Assembly (NCBI GenBank): GCA_964429805.1
Contig: CAYSDH010000027.1
Location: 1-37,325, forward strand
DNA from: CAYSDH01 sp964429805
Lineage (GTDB): Bacteria > Bacteroidota > Bacteroidia > Flavobacteriales_D > JABDKJ01
Direction of reading: 5' to 3'
DNA: 37,325 nt
The stretch's first letter is position 1. Each line of letters begins with the position of its first letter. A program made the position numbers and the translations under genes. Under the pieces are notes generated by a model. It saw only the letters and a program-made list of their open reading frames with translations, did no database searches and was not told where the DNA came from. Shown piece after piece: positions 14,756 to 23,035 of the stretch.

Positions 14756-17700
14756 ATGAAGCTAATACTCACGTTGCTACTGTTTTGCAGTTTTTCTTTG
14801 ACCATCTCAGCCCAAAACTGGGTGGAAAAGATGCAAGATCCTACCGTTAACTTTTACGAGGTACAAGAGGCCTTTAATGAGCATTGGGCGGACAGACCTT
14901 ATGAAAAAGGTAAGGGCTTTAAACAGTACAAGCGCTGGGAATACATGATGGAGCCTCGAGTCTTTCCTCATGGTGAGCGACCAGAGCCAGCTATGCTCTA
15001 CAAGGAGTTCAACAAGTTCAATAAGAATTTCAACAAATCTGTAAACGCCAAGGGCAATGCCAACTGGACAGCCATGGGACCTTATGGCGAGCCTAATGGA
15101 GATAGTCCAGGAGTAGGACGTATCAACGTCATCGCTGTGGACCCTTCAAACTCGAGCATAGTTTACGCAGGAGCGCCTGCCGGTGGGCTTTGGAAGTCGA
15201 CAAGTGGAGGGAGCACATGGACACCAATGACTGACCATCTGCCAACGCTCGGGGTGTCAGGTATTGCCATAGACCCTGTAAACACTGACATAGTCTATAT
15301 CGGAACTGGAGACGGAGATGCTGATGATACATACAGCATTGGGGTGCTCAAATCAACGGACGGAGGGGTGACCTTTAATCCAACAGGTTTGAGCTGGCAG
15401 ATCAGTGACTTTCGCACTGTCAATAAGTTGATGCTCTCACCCTATGACAACAGCATTCTCTTTGCCGCTACAGACAACGGTTTATGGAAGAGTACTGATG
15501 CTGCTGAAACATGGAATCAAGTGCTCGGTGGAGATGTGTGGGATATAGAGTTTCACCCCACAGATGTCAGCATCGTCTATGCGACTCGTAACTCATTTTA
15601 TAGATCAACGAATGGAGGAGAATCCTTTAACGTAGTCACTAACGGACCTCCAACAGCTGGTGCGGTAAGTAGAATGCTTTGTGCTGTGAGTCCTGATGAG
15701 CCTGACTGGGTGTATATCTTGGCCGGTAGCGCAGGTGACTATGGATATGAAGGAACCTACCGCTCTACTGACCAAGGTGTGAGCTTTAGCACAAGGTCAA
15801 CCGCACCCAACGTGATGGGATGGTCAACTGATGGTAACGATACTGGTGGACAAACGTGGTATGACATGGCCATAGCCGTAGACCCTCAAAATGCGAGTAG
15901 AGTTATAGTAGGTGGAGTAAATGTCTGGGCCTCTAATAACGGAGGCGCCTCGTGGGTGCTTGAAGCTCACTGGGTGTATACTGGAAGTGACGCCACCTAT
16001 GTGCATGCCGACATTCACACCTTAGAGTATCATGACAATGTGTTGTGGTGCGGCTCTGATGGTGGTGCGTTTAGATCCATAGATGATGGAAATACCTGGG
16101 CCAACAGAAGCGAGGGCTTAGTTAACACGCAGTTTTACAGGCTTGGAGTCTCTCAAACTAATCCAGATAAGACGATGTGTGGCGCACAAGACAATGGTAC
16201 CTATTACTATAATGATGGTGAGTGGTCCAAAGTCTGTGGAGGAGATGGCATGGAGTGTCTCATTAATCCGAGTAACGAGAATCAATTGTTTTGCTCTAGT
16301 CAATATGGCAACATTAGAAGGTCAAATGATGGCGGAAATAGCTTTAACGGTTATGTAGGTGGAATTAATGAGACTGGCGCTTGGGTGACACCATACGCCA
16401 TGGACCCAAACAACACCAACATAGTGTATGCTGGTTATGAGAGCCTATGGAGACGCAATGGCGGAGGAAACACATGGACAGTGATTAATGATGCAAATAG
16501 CAGTACCATCAATCAGATAGAGGTTGCTGAGCAAAATTCTCAGGTCATATACTTCTCTAAAGGAAATTCTATCTCTCGTACTCTCGATGGCGGAGACACA
16601 TGGACATTTATAAACTCAGGAATTACCTCGCTGTCAAAGACTGACCTTGATGCCCGTCCAGAAGATGCAATGGAGATATACGTCACGTGCTCTGGATACA
16701 CAGATGGACAGAAAGTGTACCGCTCATTTGATGGAGGTAGTACTTGGGAAAACATCAGTTTTAATCTTCCAAATATTCCGTGTAACACGGTTATCTGCGA
16801 GGCAGGTTCAGACGGAGGAGTATATGTCGGTATGGATGTAGGTGTGTATTATCTGGACAATACCTTGACAAACTGGGTGCCTTTTAGTGAAGGGATTCCA
16901 AACGTGATTATCTCAGAACTAGAGATTCAAAATAGTGCTGGCAAACTGAGAGCAGCAACTTACGGTCGTGGACTCTGGGAGACTGACCTGCATGAGCCAT
17001 CAGCCATTGCACCACAAGTTGACTTTGTCGCTTCAGAGCACATTATCTGTGCAGGTGGAACTATAGAGTACACAGAGCAGGCCATTAACGCAGCGCCAAA
17101 CTGGACATGGTCATTTCCAGGAGGAACACCAGCGACTTCGACAGAAGCGCAGCCTGTTGTCACATACAATATGCCTGGGGTGTATGATGTGACACTCACT
17201 ATGGGTAATCAAGCAGGCAACACCACTGAGGAAAAAACGATGCTGATCACTGTGCTTGAAGAGCAAGGTGAAGCAATGCCTTTTGCAGAAGGATTTGAAA
17301 CATTTGACTTTGATTCGGATAACCGTTGGTTACTCGAAGATCTTGACTCTGACGGTGTCGTATGGCAAGTCAATGAAAATGTAGGGTCTCAATCAGGACA
17401 GTGCATCTGGATTGACAACTTTCAGAATAACGATGGAAATAGAGACAACATATTCTCAAATACCATTGATGTGAGCAGCGCAAGCGGCTTGTCACTAGAG
17501 TTTGACGTAGCATTTGCTCAGAGAAATGAAGACAATGCCGACAGGTTGAAGGTCTTTACAAGCGGAAACTGCGGTGCCAACTGGCAGCTTAACGAGAGCC
17601 TGTCTGGTAGTAATGAACTGCCAAGTGCTGCCATGAGCACGGAGCCATTTACGCCAACGAGTAGTGAGTGGCAAACGTTTGAAGTGCTTAACATTTCTCC

Positions 17701-18076
17701 TTCTGTGCTGACTGAATCGTTCAGGTTGAGATTTGAATACCAGAATAACGGTGGAAACAACATCTACTTGGATAACATCAATTTGAGCTTTGTGTCTGGT
17801 CTTGTTGACATCGACATTAGAAATCTCAACCTATCAGTGTTTCCAAATCCAGCTTCTGATGAGACAACACTGAGATATTCTCTTCTAAGTAACAAAGCGG
17901 TATCGTTTCAGATTCTAGACTTGACTGGTCGTGTAGTCTATCAAGAAAACCTCGGTACCAAAGGTTTCGGAGAACATCAGACGACAGTAAATCTATCAGA
18001 CCTTTCGTCAGGTATGTATAGCATTCAAATGATTATTGACGGCAAGGTAGGAGCCAAGAAATTGATGGTCGACTGA
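14756..18076 (+). CDS. giant secreted Asp-box beta-propeller protein with PKD and T9SS sorting domains
   Basis: 1106 residues. The signal peptide ends near residue 20 (TISAQ). A family-typical segment follows (FYEVQEAFNEHWADRP, YKRWEYMMEPR). Residues of about 100-745 hold at least 11 Asp-box/BNR-like repeats (S-x-D-x-G-x-T-W type, for example KSTDGGVTF, RSFDGGSTW), the VPS10/sortilin-like propeller found in glycosidases and adhesins. A PKD-like domain covers about 751-835, and a jelly-roll-like domain with FDVAFAQRNEDNADRL is near 840-1010. The C-terminal domain (about 1023-1106: LSVFPNPASDETTLRYSL to LSSGMYSIQMIIDGKVGAKKLMVD) is a type A T9SS signal. The protein is thus sent across the outer membrane and anchored or released. 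Substrate is unknown. Confidence 0.92.
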   Translation: MKLILTLLLFCSFSLTISAQNWVEKMQDPTVNFYEVQEAFNEHWADRPYEKGKGFKQYKRWEYMMEPRVFPHGERPEPAMLYKEFNKFNKNFNKSVNAKGNANWTAMGPYGEPNGDSPGVGRINVIAVDPSNSSIVYAGAPAGGLWKSTSGGSTWTPMTDHLPTLGVSGIAIDPVNTDIVYIGTGDGDADDTYSIGVLKSTDGGVTFNPTGLSWQISDFRTVNKLMLSPYDNSILFAATDNGLWKSTDAAETWNQVLGGDVWDIEFHPTDVSIVYATRNSFYRSTNGGESFNVVTNGPPTAGAVSRMLCAVSPDEPDWVYILAGSAGDYGYEGTYRSTDQGVSFSTRSTAPNVMGWSTDGNDTGGQTWYDMAIAVDPQNASRVIVGGVNVWASNNGGASWVLEAHWVYTGSDATYVHADIHTLEYHDNVLWCGSDGGAFRSIDDGNTWANRSEGLVNTQFYRLGVSQTNPDKTMCGAQDNGTYYYNDGEWSKVCGGDGMECLINPSNENQLFCSSQYGNIRRSNDGGNSFNGYVGGINETGAWVTPYAMDPNNTNIVYAGYESLWRRNGGGNTWTVINDANSSTINQIEVAEQNSQVIYFSKGNSISRTLDGGDTWTFINSGITSLSKTDLDARPEDAMEIYVTCSGYTDGQKVYRSFDGGSTWENISFNLPNIPCNTVICEAGSDGGVYVGMDVGVYYLDNTLTNWVPFSEGIPNVIISELEIQNSAGKLRAATYGRGLWETDLHEPSAIAPQVDFVASEHIICAGGTIEYTEQAINAAPNWTWSFPGGTPATSTEAQPVVTYNMPGVYDVTLTMGNQAGNTTEEKTMLITVLEEQGEAMPFAEGFETFDFDSDNRWLLEDLDSDGVVWQVNENVGSQSGQCIWIDNFQNNDGNRDNIFSNTIDVSSASGLSLEFDVAFAQRNEDNADRLKVFTSGNCGANWQLNESLSGSNELPSAAMSTEPFTPTSSEWQTFEVLNISPSVLTESFRLRFEYQNNGGNNIYLDNINLSFVSGLVDIDIRNLNLSVFPNPASDETTLRYSLLSNKAVSFQILDLTGRVVYQENLGTKGFGEHQTTVNLSDLSSGMYSIQMIIDGKVGAKKLMVD

Positions 18077-18103
18077 TTTTCCACATACGTTGATATCTTG
18101 ACG

Positions 18104-18133
18104 TTGTATGGCTAGTGAATTGGGCTAACTTCG
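18104..18133 (+). promoter_or_regulatory. candidate carB promoter
   Basis: TTG (18104-18106), exactly 19 nt, then TAACTTCG (18126-18133), one mismatch from TAnnTTTG. A start near 18140 would give carB an mRNA leader of about 85 nt that contains the terminator-like hairpin at 18175-18210. Confidence 0.5.
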
Positions 18134-18174
18134 TGCTTTGATATGAGCTTCAAAAGCTAAAAACATTGAATAAT

Positions 18175-18210
18175 TACCCCCACGGTGCGTGCACCCTGGG
18201 GGTATTTTTT
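18175..18210 (+). terminator. strong intrinsic terminator / possible carB attenuator
   Basis: TACCCCCA (18175-18182) pairs with TGGGGGTA (18197-18204). An inner stem GGTGC/GCACC around a 2-nt loop makes one long hairpin with a single C-C mismatch, followed immediately by six T. It ends 16 nt before the carB ATG and about 100 nt after the stop of the propeller gene. It may simply end the upstream gene, but then carB could hardly be expressed, since no promoter fits in 16 nt; attenuation is the alternative. Confidence 0.85.
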
Positions 18211-18226
18211 AAGCCATTACAACAAG

Positions 18227-21046
18227 ATGCCAAGAGATAATTCTATAAAACACGTGCTCATCATAGGTTCAGGACCAATCGTGATTGGACAAGCCTGCGA
18301 GTTTGATTATAGCGGGTCACAAGCCGCACGCTCATTGAGAGAAGAAGGAATTGAGGTTACGCTCATTAATTCTAATCCGGCTACCATCATGACTGATAAA
18401 GTCGTGGCTGATAATGTCTACCTCAAACCCTTGGAGCCGGCATCTATTATTGAGATACTCAAAGAGCATGATGACATAGACAGCGTGTTGCCTACCATGG
18501 GTGGACAGACTGGATTAAACCTCTGCATTAAGTGTGAGGAGATGGGCATCTGGGAAGAGTTTAAAGTGAGAATGATTGGTGTAGATATTGACGCCATAGA
18601 AATCACCGAAGACCGAGAGCAGTTTAGAAAATTGATGGGAGAGATTGACATTCCCATGGCGCCACAGCGCACGGCCAAGTCATTTTTAGAAGGAAAGGAA
18701 GTTGCTCAAGAGTTTGGATTTCCGCTCTGTATTCGAGCATCATTTACCCTCGGTGGGGCAGGTGCCGCATTGGTGCATGACCAAGAGACTTTTGATCAGA
18801 GTCTCAATGACGGTCTTCATATCTCGCCCATACATCAGGTCATGATTGACAAGGCCTTGCTGGGCTGGAAAGAGTATGAGCTCGAGTTGCTTCGAGACTC
18901 TAATGACAATGTGGTCATCATCTGTAGCATTGAGAATATGGACCCTATGGGAATCCATACAGGTGACTCCATCACTGTTGCCCCGGCAATGACACTGAGT
19001 GATGCCACATATCAGCGCATGCGTGACATGGCCATCAAGATGATGAGAGCCATCGGAGATTTTGCTGGAGGGTGCAACGTACAGTTTGCGGTAAGTCCAG
19101 ATGAGAAAGAAGACATTATCGCTATTGAGATTAACCCGAGGGTGTCGAGATCTTCGGCCTTGGCCTCTAAAGCAACTGGATATCCTATTGCCAAGATTGC
19201 TTCAAAGTTGGCCATAGGCTATCACCTTACGGAGCTCAAAAACCAGATTACAAAAACTACCTCAGCCTACTTTGAGCCAACACTTGACTATGTGATAGTC
19301 AAAATACCACGTTGGAATTTCAACAAGTTCAAAGGGTCTAACAGAGAGTTAGGCTTACAGATGAAGTCTGTAGGAGAGGTGATGGGAATCGGTCGATCCT
19401 TTCAAGAGGCGCTTCAAAAAGCCTGTCAGTCGCTAGAGATTGGTAGAAATGGACTTGGAGCAGATGGAAGAGAGTTGACTGACATGGACGCTATACTGCA
19501 GAGTCTTAGTCGTCCTTCGTGGAATAGACTCTTTCATGTCTATGATGGTTTGAAACTCGGCATACCGATGAAGACCATTCAGGAACGAACCAAAATCGAC
19601 AAGTGGTTCTTAAAGCAAATAGATGACCTCATCTTATTGGAGAAACACATCGAAGAGTTTAAGCTGGATACGATACCGAAAGAACTCGTTTTCGAAGCCA
19701 AGCAAAAAGGATATGCCGATAGGCAAATTGCACATCTGTTGGGCTGCTTAGAAAGTGAAGTGTTTAACAAACGACACGACCTTGGCATCAAGCGAGTATA
19801 CAAGCTCGTAGATACGTGCGCGGCTGAGTTTGAAGCCCAAACTCCATACTACTACAGCACATTTGAAGATGAGAATGAGTCAGTCAGTTCTGACAAGGAA
19901 AAGATAATAGTACTCGGTTCTGGGCCAAACAGAATTGGACAAGGAATTGAGTTTGACTACTGCTGTGTGCATGGTGTGCTTGCCGCCAAAGAGTGTGGGT
20001 ATGAGACCATCATGATTAACTGTAACCCAGAGACAGTATCGACAGATTTTGATACGGCTGATAAGCTCTACTTCGAGCCCGTATTCTGGGAGCACATTTA
20101 TGACATCATTCTACATGAAAAGCCGAAAGGCGTCATTGTGCAGCTTGGTGGGCAGACTGCCCTAAAGCTCGCTCAGAAACTTGAGCGATTCAATATTCCC
20201 ATTATGGGAACTAGCTACAAGGCACTAGACATGGCTGAGGATAGGGGAGTGTTCTCTCAGTTATTAAAAGACAATGACATACCGTATCCAGATTTTGGTG
20301 CTGTCAACTCGGCAGAAGAAGCGCTTGAGTTATCAGATAAGCTCGGCTTTCCGTTGCTTGTCAGACCATCATATGTTCTTGGTGGGCAGAAGATGAAAAT
20401 CGTGATTAACAAAGAGGAACTCGAGCATCATGTGGTAGACATTCTGCAAGACATGCCTGATAACAATGTCCTCTTAGATCACTTTTTAGACGGTGCTTAT
20501 GAAGCAGAGGCTGACGCCATATGTGATGGAGAGAACGTTTACATCATAGGAATAATGCAACACATAGAGCCTGCAGGAATTCACTCTGGTGACAGCTACG
20601 CGGTGCTACCGCCTTATAATCTCGGTGACTTTATCATTGCGAAGATCGAAGAGTATACCAAGCGTATAGCCTTGGCCCTAGACACGGTTGGACTGATTAA
20701 TATTCAGTTTGCCATTAAGAATGACGAGGTGTTTATCATCGAGGCTAATCCGAGGGCATCTAGAACGGTTCCATTTATTGCCAAGGCCTACCAAGAGCCG
20801 TATGTGAATTATGCGACTAAAGTGATGCTTGGAGAAAAGAAGGTGACTGATTTTAATTTCAACCCGACTAAGAAGGGGTACGCCATTAAAATCCCTGTAT
20901 TCTCGTTTAGCAAATTCCCGAATGTTAATAAGGAGTTAGGACCTGAAATGAAGAGTACGGGAGAAGCAATACGCTTTATTGATGACTTGAGAGACCCTTA
21001 CTTTATGGAGGTATACTCAGAGCGAAATCTGTACTTGAGTAGATAA
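18227..21046 (+). CDS. carB: carbamoyl-phosphate synthase large subunit
   Basis: Makes carbamoyl phosphate from bicarbonate, ATP and ammonia supplied by CarA, for pyrimidine and arginine synthesis. The ATG at 18227 (MPRDNSIKHVLIIGSGP, 939 aa) is the natural start; the frame opens earlier at 18185, inside the terminator hairpin. Two homologous ATP-grasp halves begin with IGSGPIVIGQACEFDYSG and LGSGPNRIGQGIEFDYC. Each has its IEINPRVSRSSA / IEANPRASRT metal-binding loop. The protein stops just after EMKSTGEAIRF, where E. coli CarB continues into the about 135-residue MGS-like allosteric domain (UMP/ornithine control), so that domain is absent. carA is not in the window. Confidence 0.96.
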   Translation: MPRDNSIKHVLIIGSGPIVIGQACEFDYSGSQAARSLREEGIEVTLINSNPATIMTDKVVADNVYLKPLEPASIIEILKEHDDIDSVLPTMGGQTGLNLCIKCEEMGIWEEFKVRMIGVDIDAIEITEDREQFRKLMGEIDIPMAPQRTAKSFLEGKEVAQEFGFPLCIRASFTLGGAGAALVHDQETFDQSLNDGLHISPIHQVMIDKALLGWKEYELELLRDSNDNVVIICSIENMDPMGIHTGDSITVAPAMTLSDATYQRMRDMAIKMMRAIGDFAGGCNVQFAVSPDEKEDIIAIEINPRVSRSSALASKATGYPIAKIASKLAIGYHLTELKNQITKTTSAYFEPTLDYVIVKIPRWNFNKFKGSNRELGLQMKSVGEVMGIGRSFQEALQKACQSLEIGRNGLGADGRELTDMDAILQSLSRPSWNRLFHVYDGLKLGIPMKTIQERTKIDKWFLKQIDDLILLEKHIEEFKLDTIPKELVFEAKQKGYADRQIAHLLGCLESEVFNKRHDLGIKRVYKLVDTCAAEFEAQTPYYYSTFEDENESVSSDKEKIIVLGSGPNRIGQGIEFDYCCVHGVLAAKECGYETIMINCNPETVSTDFDTADKLYFEPVFWEHIYDIILHEKPKGVIVQLGGQTALKLAQKLERFNIPIMGTSYKALDMAEDRGVFSQLLKDNDIPYPDFGAVNSAEEALELSDKLGFPLLVRPSYVLGGQKMKIVINKEELEHHVVDILQDMPDNNVLLDHFLDGAYEAEADAICDGENVYIIGIMQHIEPAGIHSGDSYAVLPPYNLGDFIIAKIEEYTKRIALALDTVGLINIQFAIKNDEVFIIEANPRASRTVPFIAKAYQEPYVNYATKVMLGEKKVTDFNFNPTKKGYAIKIPVFSFSKFPNVNKELGPEMKSTGEAIRFIDDLRDPYFMEVYSERNLYLSR

Positions 21047-21064
21047 GATCTAGTCTGCGCTTAA

Positions 21065-21104
21065 CTCGTCTGAATTTGAAGGTTTAGACGAGGTGTTTCG
21101 TTTT
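21065..21104 (+). terminator. possible terminator after carB
   Basis: CTCGTCT (21065-21071) pairs with AGACGAG (21086-21092) over a 14-nt loop, followed by a T-rich stretch (GTGTTTCGTTTT). It lies between the carB stop and the convergent membrane-protein gene. The loop is large, so support is moderate. Confidence 0.4.
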
Positions 21105-21116
21105 GGCCATTTCGGC

Positions 21117-21518
21117 TCAGTTTAAAAAGCGCTCACGGACATGAGGCTTTTGTATTTCTACAATAGTAAAGATACCCAGCACTATGCCAAGCACGCCCGT
21201 GAAGCAATTAAGTATGGCGACTACTAGGATAAAAGTTCTGTTCTTTCGCTGGCCGAGATAGTTCCCAGCCATGATGGACCCGATGCCAGACCCCAAGGCA
21301 AACAACACGACAATCGCAATAATTCCAATTAAAAAGTATTCAACGTTGAAGGGTACTGTGGGATCGTTAAACTCTTCTGTCGGCATATTTGAAAAGATCC
21401 CTATCCATGCCATTGGAATGAATAAAAAGCACAGGTTTAATGCCCCTTTGATGTAGTACAATACTTTGAAAGTATTAAGGTTGTCGGGCAGCTTTTGGTC
21501 AAGGTCTACTGTGTCCAT
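21117..21518 (-). CDS. small three-helix membrane protein, unknown
   Basis: A 133-residue protein with hydrophobic helices near residues 18-42, 61-86 and 95-121. The N-terminus is acidic and the C-terminus short and basic (EIQKPHVRERFLN). The segment RKNRTFILVVAILNCFTGVLGIVLGIFTIVEIQKP resembles a motif I associate with small uncharacterised Bacteroidetes/Proteobacteria inner-membrane proteins, in which the last helix is followed by a short cytoplasmic tail. Function is unknown. It is convergent with carB and stands alone. Confidence 0.75.
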   Translation of the reverse strand: MDTVDLDQKLPDNLNTFKVLYYIKGALNLCFLFIPMAWIGIFSNMPTEEFNDPTVPFNVEYFLIGIIAIVVLFALGSGIGSIMAGNYLGQRKNRTFILVVAILNCFTGVLGIVLGIFTIVEIQKPHVRERFLN

Positions 21519-21571
21519 GGTTTCTCTTTGTTAGCGTCAATGTATCAAATTATTTTTCTGTTTGAAAAATC

Positions 21572-21595
21572 TTAAGGTAAAAAAATTTTCCTTAA
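21572..21595. repeat. AT-rich inverted repeat near the assembly gap
   Basis: TTAAGG (21572-21577) and CCTTAA (21590-21595) flank an A-rich then T-rich loop. It could be an AT-rich hairpin and may have helped break the assembly 20 nt further on. Confidence 0.35.
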
Positions 21596-21614
21596 CAAAA
21601 TTCAGAAATTGATG

Positions 21615-21624
21615 NNNNNNNNNN
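21615..21624. other. assembly gap (10 Ns)
   Basis: Ten consecutive N, probably a conventional gap size rather than measured length, so sequence of unknown length may be missing. It immediately precedes the -33 element of the next gene. Confidence 0.95.
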
Positions 21625-21655
21625 TTTGTCGAATGACAATCACTATGTATCTTTG
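21625..21655 (+). promoter_or_regulatory. near-consensus Bacteroidetes promoter of the DUF4834-like gene
   Basis: TTTG (21625-21628), 19-nt spacer, then a perfect -7 element TATCTTTG (21648-21655). The ATG at 21662 follows after only 6 nt, predicting a leaderless or almost leaderless mRNA. The -33 element starts at the first base after the N gap. Confidence 0.7.
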
Positions 21656-21661
21656 AGAAAT

Positions 21662-21901
21662 ATGTGGTTTAAGGGCTTATTGATTGGTTTTTTAGCATAC
21701 GTGGTGATTAAGTTTATCACGAGAGTAATCTTGCCGTTTAGAAAAATCAAAAAGGACTTTGAAGAGCAAGTGCGTCAAGCTCAAAGACCTGCAGACGGAC
21801 GCGAAGAGGGCGAGATTAGAGTGGAGAAAAAAGAAGCCTCAAATCGATCCGTCTCTAAAGCCACAGATGATGACTACGTTGACTTTGAAGAAGTGGAGTG
21901 A
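21662..21901 (+). CDS. DUF4834-like small membrane protein
   Basis: The frame opens at a TTG (21626) inside the promoter; the ATG at 21662 gives a more sensible 79-aa protein. One N-terminal hydrophobic helix (about 1-24, MWFKGLLIGFLAYVVIKFITR) is followed by a basic then acidic cytoplasmic tail (KKDFEEQVRQAQR to DDDYVDFEEVE). This layout fits the small DUF4834 proteins of Bacteroidetes, whose function is unknown. It lies 62 nt upstream of the J-domain membrane protein, in the same direction, so they may be co-transcribed. Confidence 0.7.
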   Translation: MWFKGLLIGFLAYVVIKFITRVILPFRKIKKDFEEQVRQAQRPADGREEGEIRVEKKEASNRSVSKATDDDYVDFEEVE

Positions 21902-21963
21902 GCCTTCTGTCACTTGTATGTTCTGTCACCAATTACTCATGTTCAACTATTTGAAACCAATAC

Positions 21964-23031
21964 GTGTCTGCTGACTACTACCACATACTCGGAGTAACTC
22001 AAAAAGCCACGCTAGATGAAATAAAGAAGGCCTATCGAGAGAAGGCAAAATCACTGCATCCAGATGTCAATGATGCTCAAGATGCGCATGAGCAATTTAT
22101 ACTACTCAATGAGGCTTATGAGTATGTGCTAAACAGGAAGACAGGAAAAGTCTACAATAGCCAAAAGCGCAAATACACCTCAACAAGAAAAACCTATAAG
22201 TCACGTCAGGAGTGGGAGCGTCACGAGCGTGACAAGGCCCGCCAAAGAGCCCGAGCCAATGCCCGAAAACGATACGAGCAGTACATTCGCTCTGACGCCT
22301 ACAAGGCCTCCATGGCGCTAGAGGCAGCCTATACCCATCTTATCTTACTGGTGTCCTTGTTTTTGTTTCTGTGCCCCTTGTGGGGCTATCTCCTTTTTGA
22401 TGAAGGAGGCCTGATTACTGGTTTTGTTCTTTGGGCATTAACATTCACGGAGTGGATAGACTTATTCACAACAAGACATGACTTAGGTGAGATTTACGAG
22501 TCTTTTAAACTCCTGAGCACAAGGCCCTCTTTTCTTACAGGATTATTTATTCCGCTCAATCTCATTTTGTTTTTCACCATCTCAATTGATGCACTTGTCT
22601 CGACTTATGCTTGGCTCTTTATTCTGCTGATACCTATTGCCATTGCTATCGTGATTTCACTCGTATCAAAATCAGATCATGTGCTACTGCAACTCAAGAT
22701 CAGCAGCCTTTGTGTAGCTCCTTTGATTATCAATTTGTTTTTTATGGTTAACGCAGCTCATACCTCAAATCAACAAGTTGAAAAGTATAAGTATGTCCTA
22801 CACAAAGAGAGAGTGTCTAATGGTACCGGCCGAAGACCACGGTACAAATCAACATCAAAAGTGAACTTAACTGGAGATGCTTATGCCAATTACGATTGGA
22901 TGCGCACATTTATGGATATCAATAGACTGAAAGTACATAACGTAGTGGCTTACACCATTGAAGAAGGGCTGTTCGGTGTTCGAATAGTCACAGACACTCG
23001 GCTTGGCTATACGAATCAGCCATCTTTATAA
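21964..23031 (+). CDS. membrane-embedded J-domain protein
   Basis: 355 residues starting at a GTG (MSADYYHILGV), the natural J-domain opening. The J domain covers about 1-65, with HPD at 32-34 in KSLHPDVND, so it should stimulate a DnaK-type ATPase. A very basic, Arg-rich linker (about 66-112) follows. Five hydrophobic segments then lie near 124-145, 148-166, 190-208, 215-235 and 246-263, and a soluble C-terminal tail of about 90 residues (270-355) contains a GRRPRYKSTSK patch. There are no G/F or zinc-finger regions, so it is a class C J-protein recruiting Hsp70 to the membrane. It ends 4 nt from a convergent gene. Confidence 0.85.
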   Translation: MSADYYHILGVTQKATLDEIKKAYREKAKSLHPDVNDAQDAHEQFILLNEAYEYVLNRKTGKVYNSQKRKYTSTRKTYKSRQEWERHERDKARQRARANARKRYEQYIRSDAYKASMALEAAYTHLILLVSLFLFLCPLWGYLLFDEGGLITGFVLWALTFTEWIDLFTTRHDLGEIYESFKLLSTRPSFLTGLFIPLNLILFFTISIDALVSTYAWLFILLIPIAIAIVISLVSKSDHVLLQLKISSLCVAPLIINLFFMVNAAHTSNQQVEKYKYVLHKERVSNGTGRRPRYKSTSKVNLTGDAYANYDWMRTFMDINRLKVHNVVAYTIEEGLFGVRIVTDTRLGYTNQPSL

Positions 23032-23035
23032 GGGC

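Noticed and set aside
18143..18160. Five-codon leader peptide (MSFKS) before the carB hairpin
   Set aside because: Too short and without codon bias towards arginine or other relevant residues; it could occur by chance.
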